Assembly: GCF_932526225.1 (NCBI RefSeq) | Contig: NC_064035.1 | Coordinates: forward strand, 5,145,501-5,209,500 | Length of the DNA stretch: 64,000 nucleotides | DNA from: Nematostella vectensis | Lineage: Eukaryota > Cnidaria > Anthozoa > Actiniaria > Edwardsiidae | Reading direction: 5' to 3' | Part shown: piece by piece, positions 39,165 to 50,910 of the stretch | How the letters are laid out: the number at the start of each line of letters is the position of its first letter | Numbering within the stretch: position 1 is the first letter of the stretch | Made by a program: the position numbers and the translations under genes | Notes under the pieces: generated by a model | What the model was told of the DNA's origin: nothing | Database searches by the model: none | Seen by the model: the letters and a program-made list of their open reading frames with translations, nothing else

Positions 39165-41847
39165 TTATTTCTTACCCATGCTTTCGTCAAGGCTCAAGTA
39201 TTCCTCCTCACATTCCACATAGTCCTCGTCCATTCCATGCGTTCTTGTATGTACATTGCCTAGAGAAAATATGATTGGTCGCGAGGAGCAAGGGAGACTG
39301 AAAGTTCGGTTTGAGCGGTGCGGTAATACCGGCGCCTGCATGCTCCCCACCATTAACGAATGACTTCGCTTAGAACGCAGCCGAACGCTTGGGATTCCTG
39401 TGTAAGAGGGATCCTGTGTTGGTACTGTGGAACTGTCGCCATCGACGGGCTGTGGAGAGAGAGAAAGTAGCCAATTAGAGAAAGAGGGAGACAACCAGCC
39501 AGTTAGAGAGAGAGAGAGAGGAAACCAGCCAATTAGAGAAACAGAGAGAAAACCAGCCAATTAGAGAAAGAGAGAAAACCAGCGAGAAATAGAGAGAGAA
39601 CCAGCCAATAAGCTGCGCTCGGGCTAAAATGAACCTGGCCAAAAACATATTTATGCCCGCGAACCTCAACTATATTGTTATATTAGAGAAATAGGGAGAG
39701 AACCAGCCAATTAGAGCTCTGCAAAGCTGAGTCCATCCCCACTGGCTCCAATGAGGTAACTCTTTCCTGTTAGAGTTTCACAATGTGCAAGCAGGTTATC
39801 TGGAACACTAAAATCGTTCTATGTTGTTTTTATAATAAAGATCACCCCCACTCCATGTAAAGAGCACCGTGTATGCCACTCCATTGAATTACAATTCTTA
39901 TTAACTTCCTTTATCACCATAGCCACTAAAACCCAGAAAGGTGGCAGGCCCCTACGTCCGTCTACAGAGGGCTTCGATTATTAGTTTGTTTAAAAAGATA
40001 AAAGTCTCGTTAATCATGACAGGTGTGTGGTTTTACCTTGCTGCTTTGATTTAAGGGCTTCATTGGCGTCACAGATTTCAGAACTGCGTAATTGCTACTG
40101 GCTCCGTTCTTATAAACATCAAGTCAGAGGAAGTTCTTATAGTATGAAAATACTGAAAAATACTTAATTGATCCAGGAAATACACTGATTTGTACTTCTT
40201 CCCATCCTGCACCGCGAGCCCCGGGCGTGCAACGACACATCTAATTGTGTTTTCGCGCAAGAGCTAATGTTGTTTTGTCTATACGAAAATAAAACTTTTT
40301 TCGGCTTTTTCTGTTATTGTTGTGGCAAACTCTCAAGCACTGATTTGTACTGCAAGGAACTACTTAGATTAGTACTCTCTTAGCAAAGTGCCTTTTGGTC
40401 CTAAAAAAAAGGCGCTTCCACTTTTACAGCCGGAGCAGCTGTTTGGTTTCCTCCTCTGATCTATTGGTCTTTTTGTGGCCGCTGCTTAGACTTTTTCTTT
40501 GTTTTGTTTTCTGCAAACAGAGGCCTCTTAAGCTCAGTGAGGAACTAAGAATGAGGCCTTTGCTAGCAGGGAATCGTAATCTGCAAGTATCTGGGGTTTC
40601 GTCCCTGACAATGCGATTGATCCCACTCCCCTTGGAAAAAGCGAAGTTGTACTAGACCGCGCGCCAAATTCGAGCACATCAATGGGTCTTTTGAACGCAC
40701 TAATATAATAATTACTTATAGTCTCACTAAAAGCGAACAGGTGCACATGCCTCAAGCGTTTGCTCAAAAAGATCGCTTTAGCCTATATAATGGTATTATC
40801 CTGATACCCGATATATGATGCAGCTCACGAACCCATAAAAACCGAACTACACTATCGTATATCAGCCTGCCTAACTAATATTAAATCTACTTATATAAAC
40901 GCACAGATCGCATAGCTCGGCATTAGTGACAATCAATTGATAGCAATCATGGAACTTTTAGCCATTTAACCTATCACTAGAAATATATTTGTCGTCGATT
41001 AAGAGTGGCATAAAAATATGAGAGAAAGAGTTAGAGAAATGTAAGTTTTTTTATCCCATGCCAGAGACTGTGTTGAGCTATCGATAAGGTTGAGATATGA
41101 TCAAGGCGATCTCTTGCTGTCCTTCGGTGGTGTGAGGCGCGAATCGTAGAAATCGATGAGCTTTTCTAGTTCGCTTTACTGGAGTAGTCGTTATTTTTCA
41201 TCCACGTTCACCCATGGATCGCACGGTAGTTTTAATCAAAAACAGATCAAATATATATTTGGGGTTTTCAAGCAATAGCGCCCCTTTAGGAGAAAAGCCA
41301 TATAATTTCACAGTCCCTTACAAAAGGAAAGCAAAAGTTGAGATTTCTCAGGTGATCATTTAACCCAGGAATAGCTAAGAATGTCGTTGTGGTAAAAGCG
41401 CATAAAGATATTTTCATCAGCACAGTGTTCACAAAAACTAGTGTTAAAAGCTTTTCGGAATCTGCGGTTGAAACAGCAAATAGTGTTGAAGATAGGGTCT
41501 ACCCGTCTCTTATGTACATCATCGCGAAATAAATATGGATGAAAACTGAAAGATGAGCGAACATAAGAGCGCAGGTGGGATTTGTGACACTGTTCGCGCG
41601 CACCAGAATAGAATCACAAAAGAGAAACGATATGTATATGAACCCACAGATGGAACCACACAGACCTCCCCTGTAGTTTAGCAGCCCGTTTTACCTTTTG
41701 CCGAGGAGATCTCATGTGGGCGCTATGTCGTTTGACAGTTTTCTCAGCACAGTCCAAGATACGCGCTCTCCTAAGTGTGTCGCATTCGCTCGAGAACCGC
41801 CTACTCGTGCTACCACCGTTCCTCAGCTGCGGCGAATAATAAGCCAT
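39165..41847 (-). CDS. unrecognised small protein, four exons
   Basis: No family recognised. Exons 41847-41695 (MAYYSPQLRNGGSTSRRFSS to SPRQK), 40630-40428 (GSGINRIVRDETPDTCRLRF, then LILSSSLSLRGL), 40097-40037 (NYAVLKSVTPMKPLNQSSK) and 39449-39165 (DGDSSTVPTQDPSY, RSKRSHSLMVG, ending MDEDYVECEEEYLSLDESMG). Phases close (0, 2, 0), giving about 233 aa, basic at the start and acidic at the end. The last exon has a possible donor, ATGG/GTAAGA, just before its stop, so the gene could continue left. Start is the first ATG of exon 1. Low-complexity Ser/Arg content suggests a disordered protein; function unknown. Confidence 0.5.
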
Positions 41848-43128
41848 ACAACACTCGCACTTTAAATCAAAGCTGTCAGCCTAATGATGGAAGATTCCTA
41901 GATTTGATCTCCGGGATTTGCACATGGAAAATTACTTCACGGCGAGTTGCTAAGACAAGCGAAGATCACACTTCATTAGCATCTTAAGAAATTCAAATTT
42001 CAGCGGTGAAGCGATAGTGTGTTCGGTAACGCGATTGGATTCCCACGTCTAGCACGCTTATTTTTGAGTGTTTTGATTGAGTTTCCGTGTATTTATACTC
42101 GTACTTCCGCTCTAAAGAGTCAACAACACAAAAAGAGCAATACAAAAAATAAACGATGCTTCCCTTAATAAAGGAAATGTTTTTGTCCTAAGGAATAAAA
42201 GTCTTAAGCGATCTGGTGAACAGGGAACCACAATCGTCACAATAGTCGAGACCAAAGTTTTATGATAGCGGAAAGTGCCGTTGACAAGATAAATTGCGCC
42301 ATTTGTATGGATAGAAGGTAGAAATGAAATTAGTTGTGTGTCATTGACGAAAATCCGGCAAAGGAAATTGTACTAGTAATTTTGTGGTTAATTGAAGTGC
42401 GAACGTTTTCAATCTAGTAACGGGTAAGGGGACGAGACTAAACAACTTAAAATGAATGGGCGAAAGACGGAATGGCGTACAAAGAGCTTACTGCTCATTT
42501 TTGTTTGAAAAGAATCTACATCAGAGTTCTATCAAACGGCGAAAACAAAATCTGGAACACAATAGAAAAAACATTTAAGCCGATAAATTTTCACCGGAAA
42601 AGGAAAGCGTAACAAAAGGCTGGCGAAATGTTTGTTTGTCAATGTAAATAATTGTTATAAAACGAAAAAGTCTTATATGTGACATCATGTGTCAATGTCT
42701 GTAATGAGGATATAATATGATAAACCAAGAGAGTTTTTTTCTGTCTTTCTTCTAAGATAAACACAAGCGATGCGCGCGAAACGTGCATGAGGAGCAAACA
42801 GAGGGAAGGGAGGGGGAGGTGGAAAAAAAGGGTCTTAACCCTCGAATAAAAAGACGAATAGCAACACTTCCATCTAAACCCGTTCGGCTCTTTGATTTGA
42901 TAGTTAAGTGACACATGTCATATGTCAAATGGGAGGAAAAATGAAGCAAAGCACGTAGTTCAGTAATTACTTTTTTTTACTTTTTCTTCTCCAATTACTA
43001 CATTCTCTTTTTTATTCCTCCATTTTGTTTATTTCACAACCTAATCACTTCTCGATATACGAACCAATTCTCTACAATGAAAAATTTTAAAAAAAGTATA
43101 GGGGAAAGCGTCGCGAAGACATATCCCT
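41848..43128. other. intergenic, no supported gene
   Basis: Presumably contains the promoter of the minus-strand gene starting at 41847. No repeats longer than short homopolymers and no convincing coding region. Confidence 0.4.
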
Positions 43129-43464
43129 GTGAAGCGATGTGAAAAGGCAGAGGAAAATGACTGGTTCAATTGTTTCTCCTTAGGCGTTATATGGCTTACT
43201 GTATCAGATACCGTACAAGTTGTAATCAAACGGCTAAGGGCAATAGAGCAGGTGATATGCCGGCATGTCAGTGATAACAGCACGTCTCTGATTGATACCG
43301 TCGGTGAAGCAGACGATATTCCGGTCCTTAAAAGCGATAAAAGCACGTCCCTGACTGATACTATCTGTGAGGCAGACGATATTCCTGTCCTCAGAGGCGA
43401 TAGACAATGTGGGTACTCATTAAAACATAAACCTATACAAAGCGGGCACTCGTCAAGAACTTAA
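43129..43464 (+). CDS. possible exon with 21-residue tandem repeat
   Basis: Open frame of 111 codons, unrecognised. It holds two adjacent 63-nt units coding SDNSTSLIDTVGEADDIPVL and SDKSTSLTDTICEADDIPVL. About half of the 11 or so differing codons are synonymous, mild evidence that the frame is or was translated. Upstream text VSDTVQVVIKRLRAIEQVI looks helical. Its 3' end (KPIQSGHSSRT) runs straight into a 33-nt minisatellite whose unit copies it. No start context or splice sites could be assigned. Confidence 0.35.
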   Translation: MKRCEKAEENDWFNCFSLGVIWLTVSDTVQVVIKRLRAIEQVICRHVSDNSTSLIDTVGEADDIPVLKSDKSTSLTDTICEADDIPVLRGDRQCGYSLKHKPIQSGHSSRT

Positions 43465-44105
43465 CCTATACAAAGCGGGCTCTCTATACGACCTAAACCT
43501 ATACAAAGCGGGCTCTCGTAACGACCTAAACCTATACAAAGCGGGCTCTCGTAACGACCTAAACCTATACAAAGCGGGCTCTCGTAACGACCTAAACCTA
43601 TACAAAGCGGGCTCTCGTAACGACCTAAACCTATACAAAGCGGGCTCTCGTAACGACCTAAACCTATACACAGCGGGCACTCGTCACAACCTTAACCTAT
43701 GCAAAGCGGGCACTCGTCACAACCTTAACCTATGCAAAGCGGGCACTCGTCACAACCTTAACCTATACAAAGCGGGCACTCGTCACAACCTTAACCTATG
43801 CACAGCGGGCACTCGTCACGAACTTAACCTATGCGAAGCGGGCACTCGTCACAACCTTAACCTATACAAAGCGGGCACTTGCACAACCTTAACCTATACA
43901 CAGCGGGCACTTGTCACAACCTTAACCTATACATAATGGGCACTCGTCACAACCTTAACCTATACATAATGGGCACTCGTCACAACCTTAACCTATACAT
44001 AATGGGCACTCGTCACAACCTTAACCTATACACAGCGGGCACTTGCACAACCTTAACCTATACATAATGGGCACTTGCACAACCTTAACCTATACTAAGC
44101 GGGCA
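43430..44105. repeat. 33-nt minisatellite
   Basis: About 20 copies, early form AAACCTATACAAAGCGGGCT then CTCGTAACGACCT, later form AACCTTAACCTATACATAAT then GGGCACTCGTCAC. The first unit overlaps the end of the open frame 43129-43464. Because the unit is a multiple of three, both strands show long spurious open frames. Confidence 0.9.
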
Positions 44106-44250
44106 CTCAGTGAATCGATACACTGCAGGCACAGAAATTTGTACAAGACAGGCCTACAGGCCACTTTCGCTGACCACTAGCCGCACCTCGTGTCTGTCAT
44201 CAGTGACGTACGCACCAATATAGTAGCTGTATAATCCCAAAAAGTTCTTG

Positions 44251-47211
44251 TTAAGTTCGTTTGTGAGCAGCCGTTTGGAGGATAAGCTCAACCACCTTGT
44301 CTTGTAGAGTGTTGCGATTGCACTTGGATACCTGTTAAATCATTACATTCCTATTAATATAACATAGCATGAGGGCTCATTTACGATAATTATCCTTCCA
44401 TCGGCTATACTGTAGAATTCTATAGTTGACACTCAAAACAAAGTGAGATGTTTTTGTGGAATTCAAAGGTAAAAGCATTCCATGGAGTCTTCTGTGCGTG
44501 CAGCAAAGCTTGTCCCCTCTGAACCCATCAAAATCAACTAGAAATAATAAAATTGTAGGATTTAGGATTTTATTGCTACACATTCTCACACCAGTGGACC
44601 ACATCTCTACCCTTTGCGCCTGCAAGACAACACACTTTTGCCAGGAAACCCACCTCCAACAGAGTAACATCACTTCTTTGTTTCAGTTGCTCTACGAGAT
44701 GTATTGGCTTCTGCCTGGCAATTGGTACTGTGGCCAGGATGGGTGAGTGTCCACCATCAAACAGGTCCTGGATGGCCCGAGAAAATGTCTGGCTAAACAG
44801 CTCCATTTTACCAATCTCATCAATTATAATGATGCCACTACCCTAAAGAAGCATACCAAGTATCATAAAACTAATCTAACAATAATAGTAATGATTGTGA
44901 TGGTTGTGATAATCATTACTAAGCTTTTGGTACATTTTCTACACCCCATTTGCACAAATTCCATTATGAAAGAGAGGTGGTAGCCTGAATCCTTCCATTA
45001 AATCCACCCCTTTAAATCCACACGTTCAAGAACGGCTCATTGTTATGTTTTTTTCTTGTTTCTGCATAATTCAGTTTCAGTGGAAAAAGATTGAAAAGTA
45101 TTTTTGGTGGTACATGTCCTCCCCCTACTGTAAAAGAAATTGTTCTTAATGCAGTGTTTTTTGTTGATAGAACTCCCAGAAAAATAGATGCACCCTAATC
45201 CTAGGGCATTTTATTTTTTTAGGTTGAGACTCTCATCAGCATCAGGTTTAGCCCCCGTCAAGCACCATACTAAGCCCACCACAGATTGTATTCCATGGAA
45301 AAGAAGTAACCTCGTAGATAATTTCTTACCACTGTTTTTCTGATTATTGGTAATGAGAGCTGCTCAAAGGACTGGACAAAGATAATTTCTTACCACTGTT
45401 TTTGTGATTGCTGGTAATGCAAGCTGCTCAAAGGACTGGACAAAGATAATTTCTTACCACTGTTTTTGTGATTGTTGGTAATGCAAGCTGCTCAAAGGAC
45501 TGGACATAGATAATTTGTTATGACCGTTTTCGTGATTGTTGATTATGCAAGCTGCTCAAAGGACTGGACAAAGATAATTTCTTACCACTGTTTTTGTGAT
45601 TGCTGATTATGCAAGCTGCTCAAAGGACTAGACATAGATCATTTCTTACCACTGTTTTTGTGATGGCTGGTAATGCGAGCTGCTCAAAGGACTGGATATC
45701 AACAAGATAACTCCCAACTGAAGGACCTCTTTGCTTGCTTCCTGTCCTGTCACAAAGCAGGGATTAAAAACATGCCAACAGACAAAGAGGTGTCGCAAGG
45801 GCAAGGCTGAGGCACTGAGGGTGGGGAACCAGGGGTGGGGCACCAGGGGTGGGGCACCAGGGGTGGCGAAGGCTGGGGCAGGGGTATTTGGACAATGGGA
45901 GTGAAAGTGCTATGGTAATGCAGAGTAATGTGCAGTGAAATAAGGTCATTTGTTAAAAGTTTCAGTTCTATATTAGCTTTTGCTAAAAAAATTCTCTTAA
46001 TTTTTGGGAAAGGGAAACTTACAGAATCAAATTGAGTGCTTGATTGGTCATTTAGAATGCATAAACTCCTAAGCACATCATTCTCTTATAAACCGTGCCA
46101 AGAGAGTGTCCAGCCCTTCCCTCCCCAACCCCTCCCGTCACCATTTCGTTGATCATTTTAGGGGGATTTTTTAAGGGGGAGGTTGGGGGTCTTGTAAAAT
46201 CCTGGGGGGGAAGGGAGGGATCAAAACAATTTACTTTGTGAAGGGGGAGCTCTTACATTTTTCAGGTGTCCTGAGTTAAAATCTTCCATCCCCTCCCCCC
46301 ACCCCCTCCCTCGGGTATCTAATAAACACTCCCTAAAGGGGGCTGACATAAGGATTTCAAGGAAGGGGAGAATCAACGCAGCCTAGTCCAAGGCATTCTT
46401 ACCAGGTTTCCTGTGCTCGGAGATGAATTGTGAGATAGCCTGGGGGCTGGGACGAGCGGTTTCCAGTCACAACTCTTACCATCCACAGGAAACCTAGTAA
46501 GAATGCTGGGGAGTAGGCTGAACACAGGAAACCCAATAATAACTCCTGGTACTAGGCTGAACATAGGGAACCCCGATAAGAACGCCTGGGACTAGGCTGA
46601 AAACAGGAAACCCGGTAAGAACGCCTGCCTCTCCTTGTGGGAGAGTCAACAGGTATGATGTTGGATTGTACGGAGACCAAATAAAGGCAGAGTAAAGTGT
46701 TGTGTAATCTGGTGTAATCCCTTTCCATCCGGAAGTTAGACACTACACCGACCCAATCCACCCATGTGCTTTGTGAAGCTAAATCCTAAATGGACCCCAC
46801 TCAACTACCCCAGTATCCATCTCGGTCTGTTCACCTACGTTTTCACTCTGGCTAGTGGTCCTCTACCGCCATCTAATGTCACCACATCAAAGCCTACCCT
46901 CGCTCCGCCCCCAGGGCCTCTAATCTCCTCTGTATAGAACCCCTGGGTAGGCACGCCACGTGACGCAAGAGCTTGCTTTACTTTACTACAGAGCGTAGTC
47001 TTTCCAATGCCTAGAAACAACAAAGCAGAAAATATTTGACGGGCAGATTATATTCAAGTACTATATGCTTTACCTGAATAAGTAAAAAGGAACCTTGCGT
47101 ACAAAATCATATGTGGGGATGTAAAAAAAGCACGATAACAGAGCATAATTTACAAGTAAACAACCGACCTGGTGGACCAGTAAGTAATACGTGCTTCTTG
47201 TATGCCGCCAT
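44251..47211 (-). CDS. NTPCR: nucleoside-triphosphatase NTPCR
   Basis: Hydrolyses NTPs to NDPs; a small P-loop enzyme of the THEP1 family. Five exons: 47211-47169, 47010-46839, 45746-45650, 44842-44654, 44331-44251; phases close to 193 aa (human about 190). Walker A GPPGIGKTT spans the exon 1/2 junction; then RGVPTQGFYTEEIR, GFDVVTLDGGRGPLARV, VDIQSFEQLALPAI, Walker B-like GSGIIIIDEIGKMELFS, and CNRNTLQDKVVELI near the C-terminus. Start MAAYKKHVLLTG. Exon 3's 3' end is followed by five further copies of itself with its donor (45325-45649). Divergent from LRRC57. No disabling change seen. Confidence 0.94.
45325..45649 (-). repeat. five tandem copies of the NTPCR exon 3 end plus donor (64-nt unit)
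   Basis: Each unit on the minus strand holds TCCTTTGAGCAGCTTGCATT, then a segment encoding PAITKTV, then GTAAGAAATT and ATCTTTGTCCAG. Four of the five keep the GTAAG donor; one reads CATAAC. The exon-derived part is 42 nt (SFEQLALPAITKTV) and is preceded by a pyrimidine-containing CCAG, so a unit could be spliced as an in-frame exon. Confidence 0.93.
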
Positions 47212-47391
47212 CTCGAATTGGGTTACCTGTGTCTTATTAGTCGCCAGGTTCCTAAGCACCACATCGCTCTGTCTTGTTGTCTTTATTCGTCGTTGTTGTG
47301 TTTTTGATATTTCCCTTTTGTGGCCGCTCTGCGGTTCGTTTAGATGCATAAATAGAAGATATATACTGTTCGTGGGTGAGGTTAGACAGAT
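47212..47391. promoter_or_regulatory. divergent promoter between NTPCR and LRRC57
   Basis: Start codons of two oppositely oriented genes are 180 bp apart. No TATA box at a suitable place for NTPCR; ATATATAC at 47360-47367 is close to the LRRC57 start. A shared promoter is inferred from spacing. Confidence 0.6.
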
Positions 47392-49478
47392 ATGGGGAAC
47401 TCGATTTCTCCACATATCGAAAACGCCCAGAAGACGGGAGTATGTTCTCTCAAGAACAGGGGTCTTGTCGAGGTAGGGTGTTGTTAAACTACATAATGGC
47501 TCCTGTCAGATTTAGCTCGAGTCAACTACATAGTTTATCGGTAAGGACTAAAATATTTGAACAGCTTTTGTTTTAAAATCGAAATATTTATCTACGATAT
47601 ATTCTGCCTCCAAAAGATTCAATTCGGGAAACACCTATCAGGAGTGGAGTAAGAGATGCGGAATTTGAAATAAGCGCTTTCCCTGAATAAGCGCCTCGCC
47701 TAAAGGGAAATGGAAATAAGCATTAACGCCCATTATAAATTTGGATGACAAGGGGGGCTGTACGTCAGGAGTGGAGTAGAAAAGATGCAGAATTTGAAAT
47801 GTGCACCTCCTCTATATAAGTGCCTCGCCTTGAGGAAAAATATGAATTAGCATAAACGCACATTATAAATTTTGATGACGAGTAGGACTGTAAGTCAGGA
47901 GGGGATTAGAAGAGATGTGGTTGAAATAAGCATATCTTTTCTATAAGCACCTCCCCCAAATAGGTGCCTCGCATCTAGCACATAATAGTGATTTTTTTTC
48001 TAGATTCCCCAACCACTGCTCAGGCTTGGTGCAACACTTAGAACTCTGGACCTCTCTGACAACAAATTGAAAGTATTGCCATCTGCAATTGGTAACCTCA
48101 CAGGGCTCAAGAACATGACTTTGTCTTCAAATAGACTTGGTAAATTACCTTGGGTTTTTACCGTGGGTTTGTACCTTAGTTGGGGTTTCTCCTTCAATTA
48201 TATTCCAGGCTTGTCACTAGGGAGATTACCTACACAGGGAGGGCACACCCCCTCCCCCTCTCCCCTCCCACACACATGCTTAATCAATGCTATAACTTGA
48301 AGACTACAGAAAGGCTGTAGAAAAACTAGATAGTCTGCATAGGCGTTGTGTAGGCAAGGAATGAGTCAACAAGAGGTTTAAAAGGTATGTTGAACGCCTC
48401 TAAAACAGAGCAGTCGAGCAGACGTTAGCTCTTCGTTGGGGCAAAAGAAAAAAACTTACTCAATGGCCTTTTTTAATATACCCTGATAGCCAGCTCTCAT
48501 TGCATTGTGGGTTAGTTGGAGATATTTTGTTTTTTAATGAAAGGAATCCTGTGGGGTGAGAGTGGAACATAATTTCTTCGCCCCCTAGCCTCAACTCACC
48601 TTGGCCTTTGCACTTGCCATGAGATACTCAATATTAAAAAACAAAACATTTCTGTATACCACCATGAGAGCCAGCTAAGCTTCTTCGCCCCCTAGCCTCA
48701 ACTCACCTTGGCCTTTGCACTTGCCACGGGATACCCAATATTCAAAAACAAAACATTTCTGTGTCATACCACCATGAGAGCCAGCTAAGCAGACTATTCC
48801 TAATATTAACTAAAGTTGGCTTGTTGTTGTTCCTGTACAGAAACTTTACCAAGTGATCTGGGAAAATTAAAGAAGTTAGAAGTACTAATGCTAAACAACA
48901 ACAACCTCAAAGTACTTCCTGTTGGATTATTCACAAATTTGACACATTTAAAGACAGTGTCCCTGGCATCAAATCAGATTACAGCTTTTCCTGAGGATAT
49001 GTGCTCATTGCGGCATCTGGATGTGATTGACTTGTCAGACAACAAACTGCAAGCCTTGCCTGATGGCAAAATGGGTCAAGTACAAGCAGTTGAACTTAAT
49101 CTAAATTCAAATCAAATTTCTGTCCTGCCTGCTTCACTGGCCAGTTGCCCTCGTCTGAAGGTGTTAAGGGCGGAGGAGAATTGTCTCACCCTCGATGCCG
49201 TACCTAGGGAGGTGCTGACAAAGTCGCAAATCTCACTGCTTGCTTTAGAGGGCAACCTCTTCTCTGCCAAGGAGTTACAAGAAAGGGAGGGTTATGATAA
49301 GGTGAGTACATCTTATTTTACATTAAATTCAAGGCCAAAGCAGGAAGGTTATGTTAAAATGATCAAGAATGTGCGGTGCCCTTCTAGCAACTAGTTGCAT
49401 TAGTTAAAGTAATGTTTCTGTTGTTGTTTTTTGTAGTACATGGAGAGATTCACTGCCACAAAGAAGAAATTTGCATGA
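47392..49478 (+). CDS. LRRC57: leucine-rich repeat-containing protein 57
   Basis: Four exons: 47392-47472, 48004-48139, 48841-49301, 49437-49478; phases close to 239 aa, the same length as human LRRC57. N-terminus MGNSISPHIENAQKTGV has Gly2 and Ser in the pattern of N-myristoylated proteins. LRR units: LRTLDLSDNKLKVLPSAIGN, LKNMTLSSNRL, LEVLMLNNNNLKVLP, LKTVSLASNQITAFP, LDVIDLSDNKLQALP, AVELNLNSNQISVLP. C-terminal cap GYDKYMERFTATKKKFA is family-typical. Role is poorly known; a membrane-tethered scaffold is inferred. A polyadenylation-type AATAAA lies at about 49558. Confidence 0.95.
47640..47975. repeat. three diverged tandem copies of about 125 nt
   Basis: CAGGAGTGGAGTA, AAGATGC, AATTTGAAAT, AGTGCCTCGCCT and TATAAATTT recur three times in LRRC57 intron 1, starting about 165 nt after the donor. 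Non-coding. Confidence 0.7.
48571..48790. repeat. tandem duplication of about 107 nt
   Basis: Two close copies beginning TTCTTCGCCCCCTAGCCTCA and ending ACCATGAGAGCCAGCTAAGC, in LRRC57 intron 2, ending about 50 nt before the exon 3 acceptor. Confidence 0.8.
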
Positions 49479-50582
49479 GCTGGTGATCATCTGATTTCAC
49501 AGGCAAAGCAGTTGACACTTGATAACTTGACAAATGTTATGCTTTCCATCGTCTTTCAAATAAAAACCAAATCATGTGAGAGCTCTGATAAACACGAGAA
49601 TTCCACTTTAAAAGGGAAAGCTCCTCCCACCCCAGCTCTTAGCCCCAGTTGGTTGAAATAAAATGTTTGCCCAGGTAACAAGACATTTGTATGAAATCGA
49701 TAAATAAGTGTTTTGCTGTCCACTCAAATTTTTATTTTATTTTGCATGATCCATAATCTAGCGCACCTGCTGAAAATGCTTATATTTCAAAGCAAAAACA
49801 TCTTCGCATGACATTATTTTATAATAAGTACAAACATTTTAGGAGGACACGTATAGTAATGGTATTTTATTTGGTTTAGAATTTAAGATTTGAATTTAGC
49901 ACTTAGAGAAATTGTGCTGATATGTTGACTCATTGACGGCTGATTGACTTATTGATGGCTGATTCTCACCCTTATGGCAGGGTTGGCAGACAAGGAGGGG
50001 CAGAGGCACTAGAAATAGGTCAGCAACCTCCCCCGACCCCCCACATTATGAGTATTTTTTTGCATGTGAATTCCAATACTGAAGGGTACAAAGATGCTAT
50101 ATTTAACCGATTAGGAGACATCCTCCTATTTTGGGGACTGCCCCACTGCCCCAGTAAAGAATGTAAGGCATAATGTATCATGTGCTGGGATCAATTGATT
50201 CTTCTGCGACCACAAAGTATGCTTGGTCTATGTGTATGATGAAATAAAGTGTCAAAAATTGCATATGAATAAGCATAATATCATTTTTACTTACAGCAAT
50301 ATAAATTCAATATTTAATGCTCAACCAGTAAAACCAGGAACACTGGTAATATGATTGGAATGTTTGTTACGACCAACCACTTGCGATATATTCAATCAGT
50401 CAACTGGAAACGTCTCAAAAGTCGTAGGGTCTGAATTCTTGCATCCGATTCCTGATTTGTCAGAAGATAATTAACATTCCACATATTTTAGGTGTTCATG
50501 GGTTTACTGGTCCCACGTACAGCATACGTACATCATTTTTTAAAATTATCATTGGGGGTCCTTTTCCAATGACTTCTATGTA
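49479..50582. other. region between LRRC57 and VPS39 stop codons
   Basis: The two genes converge here. It holds the LRRC57 3' UTR and presumably the VPS39 3' UTR on the other strand. No further gene; a frame at 49952-50173 has no support. Confidence 0.5.
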
Positions 50583-50910
50583 AGGATATCTGAACAAGTT
50601 ATTTTATGCTATCATCTGGTGTTGGGCCGAAGTGAGGGGCTCTTTTCCCATAACTTAGATCCCTATAACTATTCTAATCCTTTTCAGGATATCAGAACAA
50701 GTTATTTTATGCTATCATCTGGTGTTGGGCCGAAGTGAGGGGCTCTTTTCCCATAACTTAGATCATTACAACTATTCTAATCCTTTTCAGGATATCAGAA
50801 CAAGTTGTTTTATGCTATCATCTGGTGTTGGGCCGAAGTGAGGGGCTCTTTTCCCATAACTTAGATCATTATAACTATTCTAATCCTTTTCAGGATATCA
50901 GAACAAGTTG
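50583..50910. repeat. 103-nt tandem repeat copying the VPS39 C-terminal coding end
   Basis: GAACAAGTT recurs at 50592, 50695, 50798 and 50901, exactly 103 nt apart. On the minus strand each unit contains CCCAACACCAGATGATAGCA followed by AACTTGTTCTGATATCC, matching the real VPS39 end (CCCAACACCAGAAGATAACA, stop, ACTTGTTCTGATATCC). Confidence 0.9.

Noticed and set aside
43453-44067. Long repetitive frames (RFRSLREPALY; NLNLYIMGTRH)
   Set aside because: A 33-nt unit is a multiple of three, so all frames lacking a stop stay open.
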